Below are positions 25,201 through 36,841 of a DNA stretch of 64,000 bases, piece by piece. The stretch is from assembly GCA_032173965.1 (NCBI GenBank), contig CM063285.1:21673660-21737659 (forward strand), given 5' to 3'. The notes beneath the pieces were generated by a model. That model saw only the letters and a program-made list of their open reading frames with translations, did no database searches and was not told where the DNA came from. The position numbers were made by a program, and so were the translations under genes. The first letter of the stretch is position 1, and each line of letters begins with the position of its first letter. Source of the stretch: Sitta carolinensis. Taxonomy: Eukaryota; Chordata; Aves; Passeriformes; Sittidae.

Positions 25201-28200
25201 GTTCAGATAAAATACATTTTTTTTCAAATTTTTTTAAGCTCATTTGAATATTTTGGTGTCAGGTCAAATATTTAAGATTGACAGTATTAGTTCAGTATTA
25301 ACATTGGTTAGTAGGTATTTGTAGGTTGGTAGGTGTTTATTTTAAAAATTCTGGTTTTGTGATACAAATTTCCAGTTTGTGTGGGTTGTTTTGGGTGGGA
25401 TTTGGGATTTTTTTTTGCTGTTGTGTTCTGTGGTTTTTATTGTTGTGGGGTGGTTAAACTATTCTCTGCTACTCCTGCCTTAAAATATTCTGTACTCTCT
25501 GTATTTAAAAAATCAAGAAAAGTGCCCAATTGTAAGAAAAGTGATTTACCTTTCCTATCACTGTTTCTTCCACTTGCTAATTAACAATCAGCATCTTTTG
25601 ATTTATTTTTTTTTTTAGGGACCGCACATTTCCAACACAAATTTGTGTCATACTGGTTAAATTGAAATCTTAAAACTTAGATTAATCTGCATTTGTGTGA
25701 TAGGTTCATAGGCTTTATTACACTTTGGATTGTGATTTCTGTTTTACTTCCTTAACATGCTCAGACCTTGTTAAACTTCTATTAATAAACAGAGAGTTGA
25801 AGAGGAAATATTGGTTAAGAACAGCAGTGCTTGTAAAGATTACCTCATTGAAGCTATGAAGTATCACTTGCTACCAACTGAGCAACGGGCATTAATGAAA
25901 AGCACACGGACAAAACTGAGAACACCTGCTAGCCTCCCAAAAGTAAGACCCTTGTTTTTTCAATGTATTTACTATTTTAAAGATTCTCCTGAGAACATGA
26001 CTGTGTCTTGGGATATTCCTGTAGAAAATTTGTTCCAGAATTATTTATCATAAAAATGTAACAAGTGCTTACCTTTACACTCCACTCTACTTAGGATATA
26101 GATGTTTTAGCCTCCCACCTACACAGAGAATCACCACTACCTGCCCTCCCAGAAAACATTTTTTAATAAGTGCTGCAGCTTTTGAGAAATATACAATTTT
26201 GGAGAAGTAAGCCTGTTTAAAAAACCCCAAACCAAAACAAAGAATTACTGAAGCTTCTATGTTGAGATTTTTTTATTTAATCTTTAGTTCATTTTAGCAA
26301 AAATCAAATATTAGATAGTTTCTTCTTTACAATGAAGCAAAGAATTTTTCTCATAGTACTGTTGTGAAAATGGCAATAATAAAATAGGAGATTCAGTTCA
26401 ACAGACTTAGCACATTTTTCTTAGAAGAACAAGATGAGGCTATTATGTGATGGATGGTCAGTTTTATTACACATCATAGATGGTGAATTCTCATACCTGA
26501 GATCACAGCAGGATGTGAAGATACAGCAAGGTCTCCCTCTTCCATGGGAGCTTTACCAAGATTCTGATTGCTTCCTGCTTTTCTACGCTTGGTATTTCCT
26601 CAGGACAAAATAAGTACAAATTATTTTGTTTAAAAAAATACCTAACAATTAATTTTTCCTGGTTCACAAGACTCAGATTTCTATAGGAGAGCCATCCTTT
26701 AATTATTTCTTGTACAGAAGCTTGCTTTATTTTGTAATACTTTTTTGATCTTTCAGGTGCTCTCCTATGCCCAAACAACTAACAATTATTATTATTTCCC
26801 TGTTAGTTGATGATGGTAGTTGGGGGTCAGGCACCAAAGGCAATTCGCAGTGTTGAATGCTATGATTTTAAAGAAGAACGCTGGCATCAGGTAGCTGAAT
26901 TGCCTTCCAGAAGATGTAGAGCAGGTAAGGATGCCTAATTTTTTATTGTGGTTAGTAATGCCTCAGAGTTTGGGCATTGTATGTTCTCTGGAACAGTACT
27001 TGAAATATTTATCTAAGAAGGGTTAAACCTTGAGTTCACTGATCGTTTGAATTACTTGCTAATCTCGAACAATACAACTTTGATCAATTGTGCTTAATTT
27101 GTGCTTCAGTTTGCAATCTGTAGGATAAACTGCTTTATTACCTCCCACAGAAACAAGGGATAAATAAATTTAAATATTAATGCATTATAATAATGACTAA
27201 TTTTGTTATTAAAATACCCTAGTATTATTAAATTATATAAAGAATGTAAAGAAGTGATCATCCACTGTTAAAACCATGAACTTGTGATCTTAAAGCAGCT
27301 GAGCGATTTAAGGAAGAAGAAACAGAACAAGCGTGGTATTCAAGAATGCGCACTGTTAGTAGCAAAAAGTGTCAGAAATTCTAGGGCTTAATCTGAATGG
27401 AGCGTGGTTCTAGGGGACTGTCAAAAACATGACAAGTGTAGTGAACACTGTAATTTGTGTCAAGTATCTGCATGCTTAGGACAGTACAGAATACAGCTAA
27501 TTAGGAGAGAGACAGAAACACTCATCTTTCCTCCCTATTTCCCTGCTCTAGGAATGGTGTACATGGGAGGCATGGTTTATGCTGTTGGTGGTTTCAACGG
27601 CTCTTTGAGAGTTCGTACAGTAGATTCCTATGATCCAGTGAAGGACCAGTGGACAAGTGTTGCAAACATGCAAGATAGGAGAAGCACACTGGGAGCAGCT
27701 GTATTAAATGGCCTTCTTTACGCTGTGGGAGGATTTGATGGGAGTACAGGTATGTTTGCTTAGACACTTCTGATTAGCTTTGGCTACTCTTAACATAATT
27801 GTATCAAATTTTAATGCCTCTTTTTGCTGGTTCTTATGGCGAAACCAAGCATGAGACTAGCCTGGCATCTTGTGATGTGGAATGTGCTTAAGTTGTCACA
27901 TGCCCTTACCTGGACAGTGGGCTGTTTTCTCCTAAGAGTTCAGGCTTAAAGTCTAGTGAACTTTTGGCAAGTTCACTTCCAGTCTTCCTTCTACAGTCAG
28001 AGTCCTTAACTTGTGGAAGATATGAGAGAAAAATTATCAGGTCTGTTTTGTCCTGTTTGCATAGGAAATTTATTTCTGCATTTTCATGTAGTGTAAATAT
28101 GATTATAAACAGGCTTTTCTGACCTGTGAGAAGGCTTTAGAAGTACACTGTTCATTCTCTACTTAGATGCATTAAACAATTAGTGCAGAAGTGATTTTTC

Positions 28201-31200
28201 TCGCTGAATAACTAAAATAAAAGCATATGTAGGAGAAAGCATGTGACTTAATTAAACAGAAGGGAAAAATCCAGGGAAGACTTTTTTACAGCTCCACAAA
28301 AGTTTTCAGTAATTTGCCCATTTTCAGACATAAAGAACAGGTTGACTGTAATTGCCTATCTAAAGGACAAAAATTGTGCTTTTGGTTTGGTTTGGTTTGG
28401 TTTAGTTTGTTTTCGTTTATGCTTATATTGTTTGTATTTAACAATCCTTAAAATGAAATAATTTGAATTTTCAGATATGAAGAGTTTCCCAACAGCTAAG
28501 TATATTTCACATAGATTTATAGAGAAAATGTTATATTGTCTTCATAGGTTTGTCATCAGTCGAAGTTTACAACTTAAAGACTAATGAGTGGTTTCATGTA
28601 GCTCCAATGAACACGAGAAGAAGTAGTGTTGGCGTAGGTGTTGTTGGAGGTAAGTCAGCAAATGATATTGAAAAGAACAGAGGGAAATGCAATCATTTAC
28701 CCTACTAGTTTTTCTTACTTTTGAAAACATACTTCAGATTTATGGTTTTGCTCAACATTGTAATTCAAATGGTATGAACAATATGTAATCATTCTACTTG
28801 GGTTTGAACAGTTTTTAGCATAATAGTTCTTAATTTTTTTTCAGAGCTTCAGCTGTGGCTGAGGCCAACTGAGAAAAACCTTGCTAAGTCTAGGTTATGT
28901 ATGTCAGCAAAGTCAGAGAGCTGTTGTGATGACCTTATCATTTGGTCTTTAGTGATGTAGCACTGCTGTATTGTCAGCTTTGTTATCTGTGGCTGACCTT
29001 GCTGGCTGCACGCTGGGGACAATCCCAAGGGCAGTGCTAGGAAAACTGCTGACTTTCCAGTCAGCTGGGTGGTGAATAGCCTGGATGTCACTTGCACAGT
29101 GAAGGCCTGGCCTGGCTCTTGGGTCTTAAAACAGTTTTAGGAGTGGGTGTGTGTTTTAACTGCATAGGAAGCAGAGCTGTGTCTACTCTGAAAATGCAGA
29201 TGATACAAGTGATTTTCATCTAAATTTCTGAGTTTTCCAGGAAGCCTATTTGTGAGCTTCCAATATCAAACATACTTGAAATAGCTTGCTTTTGAACAAC
29301 GCCTAATTAAAAACCTTACCTTTGTATTTCAGCTAGGCAGTTTAAAATCTTTTGACTTGCATTGTTATTGTTAGATACTGGGTGCCTTTTACATCCTAAA
29401 AATGACAAGAGCTGCGGCATGCTAACTTAAACTGTTTGCAGTACAGAATCTCAGTAAGCGACTGACAGGTGCTGATGAGTAGCTGATGGGAGAGCCATGC
29501 CTTCCTCTTTGCCAGTGTGCCAATCCTGCGTGTGCATTAGCAATTGGCAGGCTCCTTTGGTTCCCCCAGGGAAGCTGTATGCTGTGGGTGGCTACGATGG
29601 AGCGTCACGGCAGTGCCTTAGTTCAGTAGAATGCTATGATGCCAATTCCAATGAGTGGAGCTATGTCGCAGAAATGAGCACGAGGCGGAGCGGAGCAGGT
29701 GAGTGGGCAAGGATCAGCTGTCCTTGCAAAGATGAAAATTTGTGGGTTTAAAATGTATCTAAAAATATGAAAGGTAAGCTAAAGTCTGAATCTAATGGAA
29801 TGTGCTAGTCCTAGATGGCTGATACACAGCAGGTTATAAAAACACAACTGTTCCACAGAGTGAGATTCAGTCTGTTAAGAGTAATATTTTCTTTGTTTTC
29901 TCATACTTTCATATTTCTCCTCTTCCCACAACTTCTGATGGTTTTGAACATGCAGACTAATACTTATGGATTGTAATAATCACTATCACCTCAATTCTTA
30001 AGTATCAAAATCTATACAGCAAGGATGAAAAAATGTCTTTTCTACAGAGATATCTTTGCCAGTTAGGGCTGATTATTCTAACAGTGTTTTCAGGTTGACT
30101 TTATGTGTGAACTGTGACTAGGTTTCCACCTCTTTGGAGGACTTGTTCTGCATTCTGATTCACTGCAGGAAACTTTGTCCTTGTTCATTCCTAAGTTTGT
30201 ATTACTGGTTTCATCCTATTACTTCCACTTATGTACTCCTTATTTCACCTTCAGTAATTCTTCTCATCACCTGGTGTTTACATCCTCTGTACATGTACAG
30301 CCTACTACATGTTATCCTTCCTTATCATTTAGCTACGGTATATCTATTTATTTATGTATAATCTTAAAAACCCCTTCTTCTTTTTTTCTTTTTTTCTTTT
30401 TTTTTTTTTTTTTTGTGGATTTTTTTTCCTTCTTGCAATTCTGAGTGTATATATTTCTCTTTAAAGACATCTTTAAAAGTGCCTGTGGTATTCCACTTTT
30501 GTTGAATGAAATTATGCTTCCACAGCTCCAAATTGACTTTAGCATTTTCATTATCTATTAATATTATAGACTTGAATCTCATTTACTGTTCACTGTCCTC
30601 TATTTGTCTTTTGGTATTTCAGGTTTTTTCAACTCGCAGAAGTTGTTTTATTTCTCTAGATGCGTTCCCATGGACTTTTTCAAGTCAAATTCCATATTAT
30701 TTTCTACATTTATTTCTTAGTAGTTAAGTCACTTTTTTTGCCAAGTACTTAATGGTGGGTTTTAGCAACACCCTTCAAGTATCTACTGGTGATTGCATTT
30801 ATGTGCTTCATGATGGGAAGAGATATTGCTACAAATAATTCTGAATGGACTTCTAGTATGCTCAGTATATGATGAATAATTACCCCAACTTCTCATCTTA
30901 CCTTCCATTATTCTTTGTTAACTCTGAACAGTTTTTACCTATATAATAATGTTCAAATTACGTTCAAATAATTTAAAATCTATCAAAGTACTAAATTCAT
31001 TACTAAAATTAAGATAGTCTGTGATACTTCCATCATATCCTTATAAGATCAGCAAGCTGATAACTTATTACTAAAAGTCATGTTTTGATTGTATTTCTAA
31101 ATTAAAACTATGATGTTAATGAAAGAAACATGATACACTGTACCTCAATACTCAGCTGTCTTGTTAAACTTCTAGTAACTCAGTATGTGCTTCTTGGAAG

Positions 31201-34200
31201 TAAATTCTGGATTTAAAAACTGGACAGAGTTTTGCAGTAAGGGTACTGGAAAATATTCCTGTCTAATACTGGCAAGTTTTGAGGAAAATATTTATATAAA
31301 ATGGGCAAGTTACAAGTATCATTATAAAGACAAATAGTGTTGGTGGGTTGTGACAAAGTTTCATTTTGCAGTCTGCCTGCACACACATTTTGTTTCAGTG
31401 TTTGGGGTTTATTTTTTGATACTCTGTTTTTGCAAACTGTTGTTGTGCTTGTAGCCTATTTATACAGCAGATGTTTTCAGATTTTTTTTAAATGTTGAAT
31501 TTCTTCTACAACTCTGAAATTTATTTCCTTAAATATACTAACTACTGGGATGTTCCTGTCCCTCTCCTCTCTTCCCTTGTCCCTGTGTTTGCTTACTCAA
31601 CTCTTTTCTGCCTTTTACCTGTCCACTGATTAAAAAAAAATGGAGAGGAAAAGTAAATGTAGACAGTTATTCCAGATTCATATAAATGAGTAAAATAATT
31701 AACATTCTTCTGTGCCACTCTGTTAAATACATGAAAAATTATATTTTTGTATGGCAGAGGAGTTGGTGGTAATGTGAAAATCGTGACTGTTGATTGAGCT
31801 TGGCTGTAGAGGCCAAATAGCTGAACCCACCAGAACTGTTTCAACTGGCAATCAGTCCTGGTGGAGTTATGGGGCTAACTAAAGAGAATTTTGTTTCTGT
31901 ATTAAACTTTTGAATGTCTGGTCATCTCAAAGAACTTAAGCTCATCTCTTCTGTTCCTACTGCTTCAGCTTCACTCAAAAGCAACTTTTCAGAGGTTAAC
32001 CCTCAGTTACTCTTCTTTAGTACCCACTGCTTCTCAGTTGATCAATACGGGGACAGATCTGTTTCCAGCAACATATTGGGAGGAGGAACTTCAGATCCAG
32101 ATATAGGCCATTTGGGAGGGCTGAGAGATATAAGACAGGGTCCTGAAAAATGGGCAGGAAAGAAAAATAACAAAGAAAGGAGAACTCAGAAGACGGCAAC
32201 AAGAGGATACAGACGGAAGGAACAAGAAATAAGGTAGGACCTGGAAACTGGGTGTGGGGATTAAGGGAAAATGAAGCACCATGGAGGAACAGAGGACATT
32301 ATTAAAAATAAGGAGCTATGAAAGAAAAAAGTGGCCATGTGGTAGAGGGAAAGCTGTACACACTGAATAGGAAGGCTAATAACTCTATCGAAAGCATGGG
32401 TGGGGGGGATTTATATCATATCTCATATTTAAACTGAAAATCATAGCCCTCCTTCTAGCTCTGTAATGTTTAATTCTACAAAAGATGAATGTTGTACTAG
32501 CCTGTCTAATAAAGTATGATCAGAGTGGGAGAAAGAAAAGTTGTCAAACTATACTATGGTATGATAGCTAGAAATAATAGCAATAAAAGAGAAATTAAAG
32601 TCAACTGGGAAGGATATGGGGAAATGCTAGTAGTGAATACCACTGATAGAGCACTAAATAGCATGATTTATAAAAGTGTCCTATCAAGAAGCTATTTTTC
32701 AGATTTACAGTACCAATTAGCTTCCATGTTTCTTTCCTGTCTTCTTTTAATTATTAAAATCAGTCTCTTTTATAAGAAAATGTAGTCATTTCAGCAGGAG
32801 TCATTTCTCTCCACATATAGAAATGGCTCTTAAATACAAAATTAGTGATATGTTTTTTAAAGATATTTCAGCTGGTTATTAAGGTCTTGGGGTTCTCTCT
32901 TTTTTTCTTTTTTTTTTTTTTCTCACTTTTTTTTTCCTCCAATATTTTTTTCTTTGAGGGACTTAGCTGACTTTTTGCATTCATATTTGTTTTTTTCCCT
33001 TTAAAAAGATTTCAAGTGGTTCCCTTTCCATGGAATACTTTATGAGCTGTATTTGCAAATCTGTTTCTCTACTTTGAGTTTCATAGTCTTAAATGTGGCA
33101 TTTATTAGATTTCCTAGTATACTTTGATATAAGTGCTTTTTTAGTTGTCTTTATGGTTCATCACTCAGAAGCTTTAATGCAAAAAACCCTCTACATTTCT
33201 AAAATTTCTTATGCTTGGATTCTAATAATGCATTATAAAGGGAGGAATAAATAAACAAACAGGCCTGTCTTTCTGTTTCCCCCATTTCCATCTTTTCAAT
33301 TTGTGCAGCCCAAATAGCAAGTAGATAGAACTAGCTTTACTCATGCCTTCATTCCAAGCTCACAGATTGATAAATTTTTGTTATAAAGTAAAGGAGACCT
33401 TAGGATTAAAGGACACCTTTTAATATCCTTTTGGATATTTTGATAACTGAAGCTTGGTTCAAAGACGCTTGGTGTTCTTCAAATCCCAGAGAAGGTACTC
33501 ACTGCTAACTGTTTACTTCTGTTCCATCTGTTTACAAGGTATTCCAACACTTCAGTGGAAACATCCCTATTGTATAATGTCTATCCATTCAGCTTTTATC
33601 CCCTGTACTGTGCAGTTTTTACTTTCTAAAAGTTCACTTACACTTTATCATCTTGTCAGATTTCTGTTATGCTGGCTGAGCACATTGTCTCATTTACTGT
33701 CACTTCTAATTAGTCCTAAATTTCAACAAGCCTCATTTTCCTGCATGTCATTCGTTCAAAATTTTCTAAATCTTCTGTTGCAGAACAGCTCTGGTCTTCG
33801 TATGCTGCGATATGGTAGATGGGCACACAAGGCATTTTATCAGTGTCTTGCTGTAGTTACTGTCTGCTTTAATGCATCCTGACCCAAATGTTTTCTGAAA
33901 TAGTTTTCAACATTGACTTAATGAAGGATTTGTGTTAGCTGACATACTTGTTGTTTCTCCTTTGTATCATTCAAATAATTCTCTGGTTAATTCCGCGTAT
34001 TTTCGTATGTTTGCAGGTGTTGGCGTGTTAAACAATTTATTGTATGCAGTAGGTGGTCATGATGGCCCTTTGGTAAGAAAAAGTGTTGAAGTGTTTGACC
34101 CCATTGCCAGTACCTGGAAGCAAGTTGCAGACATGAACATGTGCAGAAGGAATGCAGGTATGTGCAACAATAACTGAAATTATGCCGATGTTGATTGTGA

Positions 34201-35089
34201 ACAGCATGTACCTGGATTTCTGCTGCTTTCTTGAAATATGTGCTTTTGGAGGGGTGTGTAAGTTAATTATCAATTTTCATTTTGGTCTCCCACCTTTTTT
34301 AGGTGTTTGTGCTGTAAATGGTCTCTTGTATGTAGTTGGAGGGGATGACGGTTCCTGTAATTTATCAACGGTGGAGTATTATAATCCAACAACTGATAGA
34401 TGGACGGTTGTGTCATCTTGTATGAGTACAGGAAGGAGCTATGCAGGTAAGGCATATAAGATATTTTTAACAGACTTTTAAATGTACAATTGACAAAACA
34501 TCCAAACAGAGTCTTGTCTAAGGTAAATATAATAAAATGAGTAGGAAGAATCTGATGGTACATTTTGAATGATGACTTCAAATAATTATTCACTACAAGA
34601 GAAAAAAAAGGGATTAAAGCATATTTAGGAAGGATTTAGCATATAAGTGGTGTGTCAGAAAGATGATTCTGGAATGACAGTTTTTTTAATGAGAGATGTG
34701 TCTGAAAACGGGTCCAATTCTGAAGTTCTTTGGGATTTGATATTTAGAAAATGAGCCTTTTCAGGAATCGTTTCCTTCAATAACTGCAGTTTTTCAAACA
34801 AATTATTGAAGTGAATGTAAAGGATAATTTCACTGATAGCAAAATAAAACTTGATTAGTCACAGGTGTTTTCAAATTACAGAAACTTTCAGAACTTGCAG
34901 TGATTCAGACAGCTTTGTGTTAAAGAGAAATTAGGGAAAAATACGTACATTGCTGGTGCACAGTTAAATGCTAATTGCAACGTATTACATTAATTTTTTC
35001 TTCTTGATTTAAAAAAAAATACTGCCTAAAGATTTATCCCTTTTTTCCCCCTCCCTCTAGGTGTTACAGTTATTGACAAACCATTATGA
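16075..35089 (+). CDS. KLHL2: KLHL2, Kelch-like protein 2 (3' eleven coding exons; one frameshift)
   Basis: KLHL2 (Mayven) is a BTB-BACK-Kelch substrate adaptor for CUL3 E3 ubiquitin ligases. It binds actin and is known to target WNK kinases. Eleven coding exons are visible: 16075-16237, 23195-23305, 24682-24798, 25793-25942, 26807-26924, 27552-27749, 28548-28649, 29570-29698, 34017-34157, 34303-34446 and 35061-35089. Joined, they give about 466 codons that match human KLHL2 from near the end of the BTB domain to the last residues (IDKPL). The part encodes the BACK domain and six Kelch repeats with the 'YAVGG..G' and 'W..V..M..RR' pattern. The N-terminus and most of the BTB domain are outside the window. 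All junction phases agree. Two oddities: exon 2 of this set carries one extra base that breaks the frame, and the intron before it starts with GC. The identity is certain; whether the frameshift is real is not. Confidence 0.97.
16238..23194 (+). other. KLHL2: KLHL2 intron with GC-AG ends
   Basis: An intron of about 7 kb that starts GCAAGT and ends 'caaacag'. No other gene is recognisable inside. It holds T runs at 18049-18064 and 20490-20506 and a short near-perfect palindrome at 22765-22788. Open frames of 60-105 codons are scattered on both strands and match no family I know. Confidence 0.85.
23195..23305 (+). CDS. KLHL2: KLHL2 exon: BACK domain, with one-base insertion
   Basis: The exon opens with AA, completing the Glu codon from the exon before, and reads [20 protein letters not shown] in frame. 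The expected continuation [10 protein letters not shown] is present only in the next frame, because of one extra G in the 'gtggtgc' at 23254-23260. Without it the text reads on as cysteine, serine, leucine and so forth to SEEK at the donor (GTAATC). As written, the frame ends at TGA 23275-23277. The exon is 111 bases long where the reading frame needs 110. Both sides of the extra base are well conserved, which points to an assembly error, a rare allele or a very recent mutation. Skipping this exon would not restore the frame (110 is not a multiple of three). Confidence 0.93.
24682..24798 (+). CDS. KLHL2: KLHL2 exon: BACK domain
   Basis: A phase 0-0 exon of 39 codons. It opens with [12 protein letters not shown] and ends with REYLVQ before the donor GTAAGC. 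The acceptor is 'tctgaaag'. It contains [13 protein letters not shown], the conserved core of the BACK domain in Kelch-like proteins. Against human KLHL2 I see only F/L and P/S exchanges. Confidence 0.97.
25793..25942 (+). CDS. KLHL2: KLHL2 exon: end of BACK and linker
   Basis: A phase 0-0 exon of 50 codons, from [20 protein letters not shown] to TPASLPK, with donor GTAAGA. It includes the [12 protein letters not shown] stretch typical of the end of the BACK domain before the Kelch propeller. The acceptor is 'aataaacag'. Confidence 0.97.
26807..26924 (+). CDS. KLHL2: KLHL2 exon: Kelch repeat 1
   Basis: Opens in phase 0 with [10 protein letters not shown] and ends in phase 1 after the first base of a glycine codon (RCRA|G), donor GTAAGG. 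The di-glycine (VVGG), the tyrosine (ECYD) and the tryptophan (RWHQV) of a Kelch blade are all present. Human has LMVVVGG at the start, so one V/M change. Confidence 0.97.
27552..27749 (+). CDS. KLHL2: KLHL2 exon: Kelch repeat 2 and start of 3
   Basis: A phase 1-1 exon of 198 bases. It encodes [20 protein letters not shown], then [16 protein letters not shown], and the start of the next blade, [15 protein letters not shown]. The acceptor is 'ctgctctag' and the donor GTATGT. The sequence is nearly identical to human KLHL2. Confidence 0.97.
28381..28400. repeat. (TTTGG)4 short tandem repeat
   Basis: Four perfect TTTGG units followed by imperfect ones (TTTAG, TTTGT), in the KLHL2 intron before Kelch exon 3. 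Confidence 0.9.
28548..28649 (+). CDS. KLHL2: KLHL2 exon: Kelch repeat 3
   Basis: A phase 1-1 exon of 102 bases: [20 protein letters not shown] then [13 protein letters not shown]. It supplies the second half of blade 3 and the first strand of blade 4. The acceptor is 'cttcatag' and the donor GTAAGT. Confidence 0.97.
29570..29698 (+). CDS. KLHL2: KLHL2 exon: Kelch repeat 4
   Basis: A phase 1-1 exon of 129 bases: [20 protein letters not shown], then [16 protein letters not shown]. The acceptor is 'ttcccccag' and the donor GTGAGT. At the junction human has GGLLYAVGG and this genome GGKLYAVGG, one L/K change in the strand. Confidence 0.97.
29699..34016 (+). other. KLHL2: KLHL2 intron between Kelch exons 4 and 5
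   Basis: A 4.3 kb AT-rich intron with a long pyrimidine tract (30370-30435), further T runs at about 32898-32935, and no recognisable mobile element. It contains an open frame of 142 codons at 33454-33882, which has no recognisable family and is most likely chance. Confidence 0.85.
30370..30435. repeat. Pyrimidine (T/C) tract
   Basis: A T-rich tract with spaced C residues and a 20-base T run, in a KLHL2 intron. Read on the minus strand it is an A/G tract. Confidence 0.85.
34017..34157 (+). CDS. KLHL2: KLHL2 exon: Kelch repeat 5
   Basis: A phase 1-1 exon of 141 bases: [20 protein letters not shown], then [18 protein letters not shown] and NMCRRNA. The acceptor is 'tgtttgcag' and the donor GTATGT. 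The middle of the blade (FDPIAST) is the most changed part relative to human. Confidence 0.97.
34303..34446 (+). CDS. KLHL2: KLHL2 exon: Kelch repeat 6
   Basis: A phase 1-1 exon of 144 bases: [20 protein letters not shown], then [16 protein letters not shown] and STGRSYA. The acceptor is 'cttttttag' and the donor GTAAGG. It is very close to human. Confidence 0.97.
35061..35089 (+). CDS. KLHL2: KLHL2 last coding exon (closing strand and stop)
   Basis: After the acceptor 'ccctctag' the exon completes a glycine and encodes VTVIDKPL before TGA at 35087-35089. This is the conserved C-terminus, which forms the closing strand of the Kelch propeller. Only 29 bases are coding. Confidence 0.96.
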
Positions 35090-35474
35090 TCAGTAAAAGG
35101 ATTTTCAACTTGATTATGCACTAGAAGCAGTCTTCAACAAGTGTATTTGAAGTGACTGAGTATCTAAGCACTTCTCTACTTGTAGCTGCACCTTGAGTCA
35201 CAGTGGAAGATGTGACTGTCTGCAATTACTGATGACAGATGATGAAGATTACTCTAGGGAGAAGCAATTTGTAGGATTATTCTGCAGTTGAGCAGAAGCT
35301 GATTGAACTTTTGAAGTCTGGTGCACCATTTTTTATTATTGCAAGGTCTTCAAAAAACCCCAACACTTTCAAAAGGACTGACTTCTGTCAGTCATGACTG
35401 AGAAACGGATTGTGAGTGAAGAATGGTGTGTTTTCTGGTGAAAGTAAATTTTTGTCTTATTTTTTCCAGAGACT

Positions 35475-35480
35475 AATAAA
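35475..35480 (+). terminator. KLHL2: Proximal poly(A) signal, KLHL2
   Basis: AATAAA about 385 bases after the stop codon. It is a possible site for a short 3' UTR form. Confidence 0.5.
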
Positions 35481-35822
35481 TATATTTAAGGAAATGAACT
35501 GTCAGTCATCATTGTAGGTATTGAATCCCACCTCAGTAATTCAAACTGGCATGGGGTAACTTTGTTTCCTTTTATAAAACTTTTGTTACCTTACTATACT
35601 ACGTGCATATGTTTGTGTGAGCATAAGTTGCTCTCTATTGAAACTCCTCAAAACCTGATTTTACTATTTATAATTTGGCACAGTACTTTGAATATGTCAG
35701 TACTATGTTGTAAAACAGAGATGTATTTTTTGATATGTAACAATGCTTAACACTAATTCCCGCTGAAGGAGATGAGAGATGGTATAACACTTCTTGAGCA
35801 GGTGTAATTTGAGTATCTTTTT

Positions 35823-35828
35823 AATAAA
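35823..35828 (+). terminator. KLHL2: Middle poly(A) signal, KLHL2
   Basis: AATAAA followed about 25 bases later by a T run (35851 onward), a fair downstream element. Possible alternative end. Confidence 0.55.
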
Positions 35829-36145
35829 AATGTTGTCTGTACTTACGGGTTTTTTTTTTTTCCTGTTCAATTTTGGTCACATTTAGATGTTACTTCTTTT
35901 TTACCTTTTTATCCAAAAGGTGATTTGGCATGAAAATAACTAAAAATTTATAGTGAATGTATGCAATTGCATTGAACTTGCATGGTACAAAGGCCTATTT
36001 ATGCGTGTAACCTCAGCTTCTATTAGCCAGTATCTGAATATACTGTATATGGCCATGCTTATAAAGCAGCACATTTTTATTTGTTCTTGGATGGCCTCCT
36101 TTTAACATGACCAAAGTTACTGTCATATTTGAGACATTCTCTTCT

Positions 36146-36151
36146 AATAAA
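36146..36151 (+). terminator. KLHL2: Distal poly(A) signal, KLHL2
   Basis: AATAAA followed by a T/G-rich stretch; it is the last such signal before the MSMO1 CpG island. Confidence 0.65.
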
Positions 36152-36823
36152 AGTTTGTACATTGTTTACTAATGCCAACAGGTCGCTTAAAACTTGTGTT
36201 TCTCAATACAAGTCTCAAACCAAATAGTCAGTGAAATAAACTGGGGGGTGGAGGGGGAAGGAGCGGGGAGAAGCTGGTGTTCTAAAGCTCTGAATGCCAA
36301 CGAATCGAGAATCATTAAGGTTTAACATCGCCGTTTCTGACAGCTGTGGCGGCCGGCCAGCACGGGCTTCCCGTGCAGGCGTCTGAGCTGTGACACTGCT
36401 GGCAGTGGCGGACGTGCCCGCACTCCGTGTGCGGTGTGCCGCACGGTGCGGCGAGGCAGGGGCTTGGAACGGCAACCTTTTATTCGAACTGCACGCTTTT
36501 ACCGGCACGACACCAAGCCGTGCATGCGGCTGTGGGCCGCTGCTGCCATGACGACGCCGCCGCCTGCGTACTTCGATCTTTTCATTAACGCGGGAGCAGG
36601 GAGCCTGCTCCTGCAGACGAGCGCTTTGAGCTCGGCCCCGGCAGGCGGCGAGCAGCGGCTCCCTGCGCGGAGCGGCTCCAGCTCCGCGGGCCGGTCCCGG
36701 CCGCCGCCACGGCGCCGCGGGCCGCTCCCGGAGCCGCGCCCGGGCGGGCTCCGCCCCATGGCGTCGTGCGCGTCACCCGGCCGTGCTCCCGCCCCATTGG
36801 CCGAGCGCCGGGGTCTCACTATC

Positions 36824-36833
36824 CTCACTCCAC
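36824..36833 (+). promoter_or_regulatory. MSMO1: SRE-like SREBP site
   Basis: CTCACTCCAC agrees with the SRE-1 consensus ATCACCCCAC at 8 of 10 positions. It lies 24 bases from a reversed CCAAT box upstream and 9 bases from a forward one downstream. Function is inferred from the match, the spacing and the gene's role. Confidence 0.55.
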
Positions 36834-36841
36834 CCCTCCAG

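Larger units (their letters stand above)
35090..36170 (+). other. KLHL2: KLHL2 3' UTR
   Basis: It follows the stop codon in the last exon. AATAAA occurs at 35475-35480, 35823-35828 and 36146-36151; the last is followed by a T/G-rich stretch (gtttgtacattgttt), so the distal end is placed near 36170. Cleavage sites are inferred from the signals only. Confidence 0.8.

Noticed and set aside
33454..33882. 142-codon open frame in a KLHL2 intron
   Set aside because: No recognisable domain, no splice or promoter context; one frame of this length by chance in 64 kb and six frames is plausible.
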